A stretch of 64,000 bases of DNA from Hibiscus mutabilis (taxonomy: Eukaryota > Streptophyta > Magnoliopsida > Malvales > Malvaceae): NCBI GenBank assembly GCA_019671005.1, contig CM033752.1, positions 20,530,969-20,594,968 of the forward strand, in the 5' to 3' direction. Shown piece after piece: positions 20,909-31,747 of this stretch. The translations under genes and the position numbers were made by a program. The notes below the pieces were generated by a model. That model had not been told where the DNA came from, did not search any database, and saw nothing but the letters and a program-made list of their open reading frames with translations. Positions within the stretch are counted from its first letter, which is position 1, and each line of letters starts with the position of its first letter.

Positions 20909-23900
20909 TGTAACATCCCAAAATTTTGTTAAACAATATTAAGGTCATTTGTTACTAAGTTAGTAGCTTAAAAGCAAACTTAATGACCAAAATGACAAAA
21001 AAAATGCAAAGTTAGGATTTCTTCGATTATGGGTTATGGAAAAGGAATTTATGAGATTTAAAAGCATCAGGTGATTAAGGGCAAGCTAATTAGGGTACTT
21101 GCTAAGTTTGGTTGAAATCTGAGGAAAATTGGAATGGGAATTGAAGTTTAAAATTTAGTGACCAAAGTGATAGCTTTTCAAAAGTTGGTGTTTAGAGTAT
21201 AAAGATGGGAAAAGTATGAGCCCCTAATGTAGAATTTTACCATTAAGAATTTTTATTCCATGGATGGATAGACCAGGTTAGACTGCGTATTTTGGCATCA
21301 CTCGGATTTCGGTACGAGAATTATGTAAAAAGTTATTCTCAGTCGAATAATTAGGTGATGCCCAGATATATGACTTGAATAAAGAAAATTATTCGGTCAT
21401 TATTTTTATTTTGTATATGGATAAGACAGGATATGATACGAAAGTTGATAAAAGTTTCAGGAAGAAAAATGCAGCTCAAGATACCGAATTTTGATTGAAC
21501 TTCGTAGTTAAGCGGGCTCAGGCCTTAGTATGGATGACCATCTGAGAAGGTCCCATATCTGTATGGATGAGTGGAAATACATGAAATTTTATTAGATGAT
21601 GAAATAATATATTAATATCGGATCCTAAAATTTATAAATATGAAGTCACAGATTCAATTCGATAATTTGATTATCGAGAAATCGTAGTTAAAGTCCTAAG
21701 TAATTATCGGCAAATCAGATCGAGCTAAAATTTCAGAGATAGTTCCATGAACCTTAGAAGAGTCATAAAATATCATTTTATGTATATTTGGATGTTAAAA
21801 AGGTTGGTAAAAATTTAAATCGATTGAAATGACATGGAATGACAATTTTGTGAATAAGTTGATCGGTAAAGGGCATTTTCGTCATTTTGCCCAAAAGGAT
21901 GGAAGGAATTTTGAGATTTCTTTTATTGATGAATAGTGGCTTATTAGAATCCAACTAAGTCTAGTTGGAATGTTACAAAATGGCAAATTAGAAATATAGA
22001 TCTAGTTGGAGGGTATTTTTGGAAAGTGGAATTTATTGAATTAAAAATTCATTTTTTCATAATACAAGTGTCTTAAATACATGAAATATGAAGGAATTAT
22101 CAGAAAAATACTCTTCAAAACCCTGGTGAAGAGAAGAAGAAGAAGAAGGAAGGAAAAAAATTCCAAGCTCGATTTAAGCCCCAAATCTCATTTTTAGGTA
22201 ATATTTCGAACTACAAAGTTGTTTTACTCTTCGAGCTCTATCTTTTGATGTAAATAATTCATAGAATACTTGCTTAGTTGTTGAGATTTGATATGAGGAA
22301 GAAATTAGGGTTTATGAACAAATTGGGGCTTTTACGATTTTATGAATATATGGTTAATTTTAAGTTAGAATCATGCTTGTATGATGTTAGAATCATGTTA
22401 TTGAGTTGGGATTTAAAACCTACATATTTCAAATTGTATAGAGAAGATTAGGGTTTATGAATTCAAGTCTAACTTAGGGTTTGTGATGTTGGATTAATGA
22501 TCTAGTAAGCTTGATTTGTTGTTTGGAAGCAAAACCCTAAGTTAAATACATAGGGACCATTCTGGCAAGCTTCAAAAATTAAGGGACCAGATCTGATTTT
22601 TATGAATTTGATGTGTATTTATATTATTAATGATGTTAGAGACATGAAAATGAAGTTAGAATGCTAAACTGACGATTAATCACATTAGTGACCATTTTGA
22701 CAAATTGTCAAACTTGAATGGTTTATTCGGCAAAGAGGATATGTAGAAGAAGTAAATCCTTATATTTGAAATTTGGTGACCACCTCGACAAAAAAGAGAA
22801 GTTAGAGAAGTAAAGGTTGAATCTTATTTTGATGAAGGATGTAAAGAGAACATATGAATACAAGCTTTATTATAGTCATTTGAAGTAAAGTGATGGGACT
22901 AAATTGACAAGTAGAGAAATAACGAGAAGTTGGTGTAAATTAGAAGTTATTTATGGAAAGTTATATTGGAATTTGAATTATGGCAGAAAGTTTAAAAATT
23001 CACCATAATTTCTAAAAAAATGGTTAGATGATGATTTTTATACCATTGTAAAATTTTGTTAGTCTAGTTTCGTTTCCAACAAAATGAAACTGATTTCGAG
23101 TTCCGAGTTAAAAGATATGAATTTTTAATCGAATGAAGGTAAGAAAAATTACAGAGCAGTTTCTGCCTGGACAACTCTATGATGTGAATGTAAAGAAATT
23201 TCATAATTTTTGTAGATTTTATTAATTTATGTGGTTTATACCGTTAGAACCGTATCAAATCTAGTTTCTCCAGTATAAAGGAAATTAAGATCCAGTATGT
23301 ATTTTGCCCTGTATAAGTAAAACTTTGAAGGTAGCACAAGCTATCAGAAAATGGAATTTGAAATATTTTGTATTTAAATGTTAGTTAGCAAGCTTAGAAG
23401 AATTATTGAAAGCTCAAATTGGTCACTATAGACCATAATGAGTTTTTGAACAGTACAAGGAAGAAAGAAAAATATTTAGAAATTTTATATTCGAATGATT
23501 ACATTAAACAACATGTTTAAGGTATTGTTAGATTTGAATCTAACAAATATTTTATTGTATTCATGTGATTAATGAAGTCAAGCCGAATCAAAGAAGGTTC
23601 GAGGTACTATGAAAGAAAGGATCGAACTAGGACTTAGTGAGGCATTGCGTTAAGTGGCCAAGGTGAGTGCCTTAATTGTTACTTAATTATGCATGTGATA
23701 AAGGGAGGCTTGCGATAAGCCAACCTTATTTATGAATGGATGATATAATATATGGTGACGTTATGTTCTACTAATTAAATGTGGTAAGTAATATGGCGAG
23801 TAATGTGGGGAAAATGTTCCTAACATATGACTAAAAAATTATTTATGATATGTTATGTTCATAAAAATTAAGAATAATTGATGTGTTTAATACGTGATCA

Positions 23901-25540
23901 CTGACTGGAAAATTATTCTTAATAAATAAGCTAATATGGCTTGAATAACATATTGTTTCAAGTATGAGAACTTATCTATGAAATGTTATGATAGTCACTA
24001 TAACTGATATGTTATTTGAATATGGTAAGAGCAAGTAATTTGTATAATACATTGTCAATGTTCTGATAGATATCTTTGTTATAATATACCTGATATTATC
24101 TGGGTTATGAACTGCCATGATGATTTATTGATGACATTTGATATGATAACTTCTGATCATGATATACATATATTTGTATGCCCAAGTATTACAAAGTGGG
24201 AGTTCTTGGTATAGTTGGCATGCCATAGAGTCTTAGCAGCTGCATCATTCTGTTTTGATATCTGTCTGTTTTGTGACTACTATGGTGTCACATCCACCTT
24301 GATGATCTAATTCCATGGTGCTAAGTGCACTAAAGAGGTGCTTATATGAGGAGAAAAGAGTGTCCTCGATTATACGAGGAACAAAGAGCGTCCTCGAGTA
24401 CGTACTCATTTGTCTATTCTGTTTGGCACTACAATGTCATATTTCAGATGACTCGCGTACGTAAGGTCTCATAAATGTAGGTAATCGAGCTAGTGAGCTT
24501 GGCAAATTCTGTTATGTACTAAGTTTTATGCAAAGTTTTGGTACTAAGTACGAGAAATAACAGGTTTTTCGTACTCTCTGTATATCTTTGTATTTTCTAT
24601 AAGATCAGTATTTTCCCGATTATGTTAAGCTTAGTAATATCTGTATTTCTTTGTTTGATATGTTAGGCAAAGAATTAGAATTATGATAAAGTTTGCCATG
24701 AAATGCCATAGAAACTGGTTATATTATGCTATGAGAAGCATGTTGAAGTATGTCAAGTAAACATGATGAACTTAATACAAGTAATTTATCAGTTATACTT
24801 AGATAAGCTAGATATTAAAATAAGCCTTGAATTATGTTCATGTCAGTTATTTGATAACCTCATATGCTTTGTCTCATTAAGTGAATACTTAGCATATGTT
24901 GTTTCACACGTAGGTTATTGGAAACTTACCAGAAGAGGAGTCAAGCACGTTAATCAAGTTGCAATTTGCCTAACATCAGTAAGACATTCTAATTTATGAT
25001 ATTCTTTAGTGGGCATGTATCTATTTATTCGTTAGTTGTTTTAAAGGCATGAGTTTGATTAAGAGTCAGATAAATAGTTAGTTTCAAAAATAAACCGTAA
25101 ATAAATAATAACATGATAAGGTACTAGAAATGTGATAAATTAGTTTAAGATAGTATAGAGGATTAACCATGGAAATATGAATTATTCATATGGTTAAAAA
25201 ATTATATGTAAAGATATTTAATCGGGTAAAATTTTATTTATCGCTTATAGCGTAACAATTTTAAATTCAAGAAAGAGCCTAGGCAGTGTACCTAGTTTTC
25301 ACCCTGAGTTATATACTTATTTTAATAACTGACTAATATGATTTATAAACTAAATCAGGGTCAAAACTAGCAATATGTAAATAGGCTATGAATACTTCGA
25401 AAGTCGAGTAAGGGTTATTTTATAAACTAGTTTTATGTCATATGTTTTTTAAAAAAAATTACAAGTCTAAAACTCTGTTAAATAATATTGTGACATCCTT
25501 AATGTGTATTCGTAATACGAGTATACGTTAAGGGTGTTAT
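20909..25540 (+). mobile_element. Long solo-LTR-like element, copy 2 (5S-LTR family)
   Basis: It starts TGTAACATCCCAAAATTTTG and ends ACGTTAAGGGTGTTA, close to the common TGTAACAYCC...GGRTGTTACA plant gypsy termini, over 4.63 kb. There is no primer-binding site, polypurine tract or coding domain inside, and only one copy of each block, so it is not an LTR-internal-LTR unit. Order-conserved blocks match copy 1 and, in reverse, 61,624-63,464. It splits the gag-like gene. The flanking five-base words (ATGGG and GTTAG) do not match, so no target duplication is visible. Confidence 0.75.
21497..21554 (+). promoter_or_regulatory. 5S rRNA-like internal control region inside the LTR (copy 2)
   Basis: The match starts earlier than in copy 1: GAACTTCGTAGTTAAGCGGG parallels the 5S phrase GAACTCCGCAGTTAAGCGTG. 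GTATGGATGACC and GAGAAGGTCCC follow at box IE and box C positions. A gap of several bases lies between box A and IE relative to 5S rRNA. It occupies the same place (about 590 bases from the LTR start) as the copy-1 segment does in its block order. Confidence 0.72.
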
Positions 25541-26541
25541 GTTAGGAGGCTATCTGAACTATACTCCAGTAGTTTTGGTGCTTCGATACCTTGCAACAAT
25601 ATCAGAAGAACTATTGAGGGGGTTGATGTCTTATCCAAGAGATGAGCTATGTTCAGTTTAACATGGAGAGGAATACAAAGGCCCTCCTTGAAGAAAATGA
25701 ACAATTTCCCTCAAAGGCAGAAGGTTATGATGCTCTCCTTGAAGAAAATAAGAGGTTGCGGCCGAAAGTATATGGTTATACTACTCATTTGGAGGAGCTG
25801 CAAAAGAAACATGAGGCTGATATTTAGGTGCGTATAGGGAAGTTTCATAGAAAGCATGTAGAAGAAATTTCTAAAAAGAAGGCTGAGTTTGACCACGCTC
25901 TTAGAATTAAGAAAAAGATGCTTTAGGCTACTGAACAAAATTTGAAAGCTGAAATTCAAGGTCTAAAGGAAGAGCTAGAGTAGTCAAAGAATGAAGCAGG
26001 TGAAAGCTTCACAAATTTTACAAAGAGGCTAATTGAGCTAGAGGAGTCTCATAAGAACAAGATTATGGTGCTTAAAGCTACCTACAAAATGGAGGTGGCT
26101 GAGAGAATCAAGGCAGTTGCGGATGTGATCTCAGCCTTCATGATTGGAGGCATGGGCAAAGCTCACGATGCTTCCATTCTCAACTTCCAATTGGCACATG
26201 ACCCTTTGAACGTCAGCGGTGTGGACTTTGACATTCTTTGCGAAGTAGCCACTGATTTTGACGTGAAGGATCCTTCTGGGCCTTCGCGGGAAAACTTTGT
26301 AGCAAAGTATAGAAATACTATGGTCCCTCCTGCTTCTGATCTGAATGGATCCTCCTCCTTTAACGATCGTAGTGGTGCTGCAGATATAATAGATTGTAGT
26401 AATATGTTGGACAATTGTAGAGAAAGTATGCAGTTGCTGATGCCGTCTATGTATATGCTTTTTTATAGAGGTTGCCTTTTTTTAAGGGACAAGAAATTGT
26501 TTAAGTATTTTACTTTGGTGCTATCAGGAAGTTTTTTTTAA
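25541..26541 (+). pseudogene. Gag-like gene, 3' part (coiled coil)
   Basis: This resumes the interrupted gene. A Leu/Glu/Lys-rich heptad region starts ERNTKALLEENEQF, followed by DALLEENKRLR, HLEELQKKHEAD and LKAEIQGLKEELE. In-frame stops lie near 25,826, 25,925 and 25,981. An open C-terminal stretch follows (26,065-26,541) with VAERIKAVADVISAFMIGG and DFDVKDPSGPSRENFV. A coiled coil before a short C-terminal domain is typical of this plant transposon-derived protein type. It is broken by stops, so non-functional as a whole. Confidence 0.5.
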
Positions 26542-27620
26542 ATTTCTTTAGCTGCAAACATGATCAACAGGCTTGACATGGTTCTTACGTTACCTAAGTT
26601 GTGATTTAACTTTATTTTATTTTGTTTAAGTTTTCTTCGCAACTCAAAAATGCTTATTTTATATTTTCTGCCCTCTGGGTATGGTGTTCCTAATTTCTGT
26701 TGTACTTACTTGCTATTCCTATCATTTTAATCTCTTAGTTGCAATGTCGATTGCCATATGGGGTGTGAAGGATATTATAGCGGAGATCCTTTAACTCGAT
26801 GTAGCAATCCTTGCTATTAGTGTAATTTGATTTGGTTTTTTGTTGCTAATTTATTGACTACATTATTTTTGGCTATAATCATGTTCTTTGGGGCTCGTGT
26901 GTTACGTTTGGTGCTTTATTAATTCTCTAGAATGATTAGACTATTCGATGCAGATTATAACACAAAGGGAAGGTTTTGATTGACCTTTAGATGCGTGATC
27001 TTGACATTAAATGTTGAGTGATTTTATTTATCTGTTCGAGATTTCAAGATTTGGACATTAAATGTTTACCTTAGCAGTTTCCCATATTTGAATGTGAAAT
27101 GTCTTGGTCTAGTATTCTCATTTTCCTACTATAAATAAGACTCTTTGGGTCTATGCTTTCATAAGTATTTTACGAGTGACATACCCTTTTGTTTGCTAGC
27201 TTTCCTGTTTTTGTTTTTTTCCTCTTTTTGTTTTGTAATTTTTCTTATTCTCTCTTGAGGAGACGAAGAGAAAATATATATGTAGTGTTGAGGAATAAGC
27301 AAAAACATCGTTTTGTAGATCACGGGGAAGGGGTGCACTATTTGGTGTCTGGGTTATTAGTATCGAAAAATAGTAGTTTTTGAAAAGCTATGAGTAGCTA
27401 CTTGTAGTGAAGAAGGCCAACAGACAGTGTGTTCAAGATATCTTGAGCGCAAGGTTCTCCGAGTACAATTGAGTGCTGGTGTTCGAAATTATATCGGGAC
27501 GCGATTGGTGTAGATCAGACTATCAGACCTATGAATGTGATAGGCCTGCGCCGCTTTTCTCGTACATGTATTGCTGGGGGTGGTACTTGTGACATAAGAA
27601 ATTGTGACGACTGATGGCTC
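26542..27620. other. No gene seen; downstream flank of the gag-like pseudogene
   Basis: AT-rich. A TATAAATAAG stretch at about 27,131 is promoter-like but leads to no convincing gene. The right boundary is the end of chromovirus B's LTR. Confidence 0.4.
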
Positions 27621-28044
27621 TGTAACCCCTTGACCTGGCCTAAACGCCAGACCGAACTGAACAAGCTACATTGGGTTCGTTGAAACAAACCTAAACGATT
27701 TACTTAGAAAATGGTCCATTTTTTCCTTTTTATCTTGTCTAAATGCATAATTAACTCTTAAAGTTATCATGCTGGCAGTGGTAAAATTTATAATTAAATC
27801 GGGCGTCAAATTGACATCCAGTTGGTTAAGAACACACTCCAGGGACAATATTGTAGTTTCAAAAAACTAAAAGGACTTACTTAAATCCAAAGTTACCAAA
27901 CCTTAATTAATCAGGTTACACGTATACCGGTTAAATTACAACTTAAAATAATCATCCAAACTCATTTAATTGCATGATCAAGAAATAGGGACTAAACTGC
28001 AAAGATTCAAACTTCAGAAAGCATATTACCAGAAATAAAAGATA

Positions 28045-28280
28045 GCGTACCGATACACCCCTTACCCGTATCAATATGGGTATATTTTGCAAAGGGTATT
28101 GGTACAGTCCTCAAGGCGTACCAATACGGTTGCCCATATACCGATACCAAGTGTATTTTTCTGAGTGGCGTACCGATACGGTTACTAGGAGTACCAATAC
28201 TCTTGTGAATTTTGCACAGATTTGAGCTGAGACAGACCCCGCGTACCAATCCGCGAGGACTTGTACCGGTACAGACTAGT
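28045..28280. repeat. Cluster of GTACCGATAC-type short palindromic repeats
   Basis: At least eight copies of variants of CGTACCGATACGG / GTATYGGTAC occur within about 230 bases in the B LTR. Related clusters occupy the same LTR zone at about 49,390-49,660 and 57,320-57,605. Confidence 0.75.
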
Positions 28281-29341
28281 CTGTAATGACCTCTTGGTCG
28301 AACATATGACACTTTGGCTCAATCCAACATACTTCAAACATCTTACAAACATCATGTAACATCCTAACCAACATTTTCACAATAAAATAGGCATTATAGA
28401 GAATCATTCAAACCATATCAAATCCTATCAAAGATCCTATAGGCATGATTTCTACCCAAGCATGCAAATCATAACCCAACCCCTCAAAGCAAGTCATATA
28501 ACCACATACAAAACCAAAATACCAAAAGAAATTTGTCCAAAACAGGGAGCAACCAAACAACCCTCCCAATTACAACTTGGTCACATTGCCTTTTATTACT
28601 ACAAAGTATTTGTAAAACTGTACTTGAGATAGTTCAATCCTTGGATTGTTTCTTGCTTGCTCGCTGTCCGAAATGCTCACTTTTCTACATTGATGAGAAA
28701 GGAGAGTGTAATCTTATAAAGCTTAGTGAGGGAATCTCAAAAACACGCATCAATGCATTTAAAACCATTTGTTTTCAACAAATATTAAATCTCATGCCAA
28801 AACATCTCATGTTTCTATTGTCTTTCCAAAACATGCACATTTAAACACTTGCAACACATGTATCATGGATTTCTAGCATAAACCTCAATTTAAGCTTTCT
28901 CATGCTGAAACCTCAAAATAGCAAGCTTAAAGAGCACACATGTATAAACCATACTATATAAAACATAATCCATTCATCATGATATGTTAAATCATATATT
29001 GGCATTCAAGTGACCCAAAATCCAATTCATTCTATTTATAAAAACACATCGGATACACGAATTTCCTAAGTAGTTCTTTCGACCACATAACATACATCCT
29101 TGAACCTGAACATGGTATTACTACCCCTCAACGATTATTATGTATAGATTCACCAGCTGGAGAATTGGTACACTCTTGACCCATCGACCGCTGCGATTCT
29201 CATGGTGGAGCATGGCACACTCTTGACCCCTCGATACACATAAGGTGACTTATTATAGTGCACTTTAAACCCTACGACATGCCAACTATATCCAATAACA
29301 TATTATCATTGCCACTTGTCAATGTATTTCATAAAACCACA

Positions 29342-30897
29342 TGTTATGCGTAATAAGTGCTACGCAATTGTGCAAGTATACACGTTGCAAGTTATAGTAT
29401 AAAAGATATCGTCTCCACAGGGATTGGTGCCACTTCAAGAATCTAGTCTCTTACACTGTAAAAAGTAAAAACACAAATAAAGGATTATAGGAGTTTTAAC
29501 TAATAACTAATCTAGAAAGCAATAAAGTAAAAGAAAAGATGAGATCAAATGAGAGAGATAGGCCAGGTTATTGTGAGTTGAGGTGTGATAGCTGATTGGA
29601 TCGTCTTGGTAAAAGAGTGCACGGGCAACTCAGTTGCCGTGGCAGCTTGCACAACAGGGTTGCCTTGGCAACTAATCGATGGTTGCCTAGGCAACTAGTT
29701 GGGCAACTACTTGGGTGTCTGGGCAGCAACCTTCAAGGTTCGGCAGAGCGTTCTTCAATGGTTTCTTCTTATCCCTAAGTCGAAACTCTAGCTACTTGTG
29801 CATGCCTTGATAATATATCCCTGCGTGAATCAAGGGTGAACAACAACCAATCTTGCGCTCCTCTTAGCCGTTGAAATCCTTGACTTATTCCTAAGCCAGA
29901 TTTTACCATCAATAGATTGAATAAAGATCATATTCATTCATTTCTTGAATCTAACTCTCGCGATATTAGATAAATAGATGAAATCACGAGATCCTCTCCC
30001 AATTCACTCGCAAACAAGAATAATAACCAAGAATGAATAAACCTTGAATAGAAAAGTGCAAACTCTTATTACCTAAACAAAAACCAATAGTTTCTCACAA
30101 CCACAAAACACAATAACCATAGCCAAATAGATTTAGTTCATGGCTAGGTTCCAAAGAAACACAAGATAAATAATCCCTAGCATGAACCCAATCGAACAAG
30201 AAAGAAAAAGATGAAGAATGAGGCTTGTCGAAATCCTCCTTGCCCTAGATGCTTGTCGAAAATTCTCTCCTCTTGCCCTCTTTGGTGTTGTCGAAATTCC
30301 CCTCTCTTCCTCCCTTCAAAGTTGACGATATAGCCTCTTATTTATAGGGCTAGGTCAAAGTCCTTCTTTGAGGAGGAAGTTAAGTTGGAATTAAATTATC
30401 TTTAAAGAATATAATTCTTTATTATAATTATATTCCTACTAGAACTTCTCCTATCTTCTTGGAATTTAATTCTTCTTTAATCTCTTCATGGAAATCAAAT
30501 TCCTTTGGGATTGGGCTTTGCTCCACGTCATCTTGGGCTTGTCTAGTCATCAATTTTGACTACCATATCACCTTTGCTCTTGTCGATAATTGCCCTGGCA
30601 ACTGGCTCGACGTCTCCTTCATGCATTGCCCTGGCAACTAGCTCGGCATCTCCTTCATGTATTGCCCTGGCAACTAGCTCTAGCCTTGCTTTGGCAAGTG
30701 ATCCTGCACATACATACAAAACACACCAAAGCAACATCTTTTCCCACAAAAACTACCAAGTTAAGTAATCAAGCTCAACGATGGAAGGAAACATGGATTA
30801 ATGCATGGATGGCTAATTATGCAACTAATATGAGCCTAAGTCTAACAATTATATGAGTAAAAAGGGTAAGAAAAATAGTACTTTTGAACACTTATCA
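29342..30897 (-). repeat. Athila-type element 3' LTR
   Basis: It pairs with 39,560-41,102. It differs by scattered substitutions and by a 12-base indel at a GGCAAC-containing repeat near 29,695-29,707. Inside are GTTGCC-NN-GGCAAC palindromes at 29,659 and 29,682 and three copies of a 36-base unit at 30,589-30,696. Confidence 0.93.
30589..30696. repeat. 36-bp tandem repeat in Athila LTR, three copies
   Basis: The unit ATTGCCCTGGCAACTAGCTC followed by GGCATCTCCTTCATGT-like sequence starts at 30,589, 30,625 and 30,661, an exact 36-base period; the third copy is partial. The same array is in the other LTR at 40,794, 40,830 and 40,866. Confidence 0.9.
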
Positions 30898-30908
30898 CAC
30901 CCCCAAAC
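30898..30908 (-). other. Polypurine tract of the Athila-type element
   Basis: On the minus strand the sequence GTTTGGGGGTG immediately precedes the 3' LTR start TGATAAGTG. This is the plus-strand priming site for reverse transcription. Confidence 0.85.
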
Positions 30909-31182
30909 TCGAACTATTGCTTGTCCTCAAGCAATGTAAACTAATAATTACCTGCCAAGACTTCAATTTTCACAAACTTAGCTTTGAACTTGATTTCAAT
31001 TCTTAGAACCGGGGCACAAAGTATGATTGGCTTTTTATTTTTCAGAAAACTTAGAAGTTACTCGGAATCAAACTATAATGCTTGTGAGTGTGTGCGGAGT
31101 TGTGTGCAAGTTGATTTTTCAGATTCTATGCAAACAATAGGTTTTCAAATTACTTCATTGGGTTCTTTTTAACATGTTTTAA

Positions 31183-31355
31183 CTAGAGCCAGTTTTGGGC
31201 ACCTCTAGTGCTTTTTTTAGTTTTATTTGACTAGAGCCGGTTTCGGGCACCTCTAGCGATCAAATTTTTTTTATAGCACATGCTAGAGCCAATTTCGGGC
31301 ACCTCTAGCGATCAATTTTGTAGCGCATGCTAGAGCCAATTTTGGGCACCTCTAG
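31183..31355. repeat. Four hairpin-forming repeats CTAGAGCC...CTCTAG
   Basis: Four 26-base copies of CTAGAGCCRRTTTYGGGCAC+CTCTAG start at 31,183, 31,231, 31,283 and 31,330. Each begins CTAGAG and ends CTCTAG, so each can fold into a 6-bp stem, extended by inner GCC/GGGC pairing. They lie in the 3' untranslated zone between the extra ORF and the polypurine tract. Confidence 0.9.
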
Positions 31356-31661
31356 CATTCATCCAATTTTTATTCTAATCCCCCAATTGTTAATTATCAA
31401 CCTAAGTTCACTAGAATTCCTTAAATCAATCAAACCACAACAGTGTTCATCAAATTTAGCATCATAGTAAAATTCTAAGTTTTTCCATGGTTATCCTAGA
31501 ATAAAAATTCTATCAATTAAGTGCATTGGCAAAGTCATCATCGGATATTCATCAAATCTAAGCAATTCTTGTTCCAACTAAAGGCATGGCAAGCAATTTA
31601 TGTATCCTAAATGTAATACTTAAGATGAATGTAACTAAACATGGTAACTACTAATAACAAT

Positions 31662-31690
31662 CCCCCCCAAACTCGAGTGAGGCATTGTCC
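31662..31690 (-). other. Second polypurine-tract-like site
   Basis: The minus strand reads GAGGACAATGCCTCACTCGAG then TTTGGGGGGGATTG. It parallels the sequence before the real polypurine tract at 30,898-30,935 (GAGGACAAGC...CTCGAACT? region then TTTGGGGGTG). It looks like a duplicated tract about 760 bases upstream. Confidence 0.6.
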
Positions 31691-31747
31691 TCAATGCATG
31701 CATTAAAGAAAAATAAAAATAACGAAAAATAAAATGCAAATGAGGCC

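Noticed and set aside
20905..25545. Target-site duplication for LTR copy 2
   Set aside because: The five-base words on each side (ATGGG, GTTAG) do not match under any reasonable boundary choice tried.
30459..30856. Short frames in Athila LTRs with Leu/Ala/Ser repeats
   Set aside because: They arise from the 36-base tandem repeat and are duplicated in both LTRs; nothing indicates translation.
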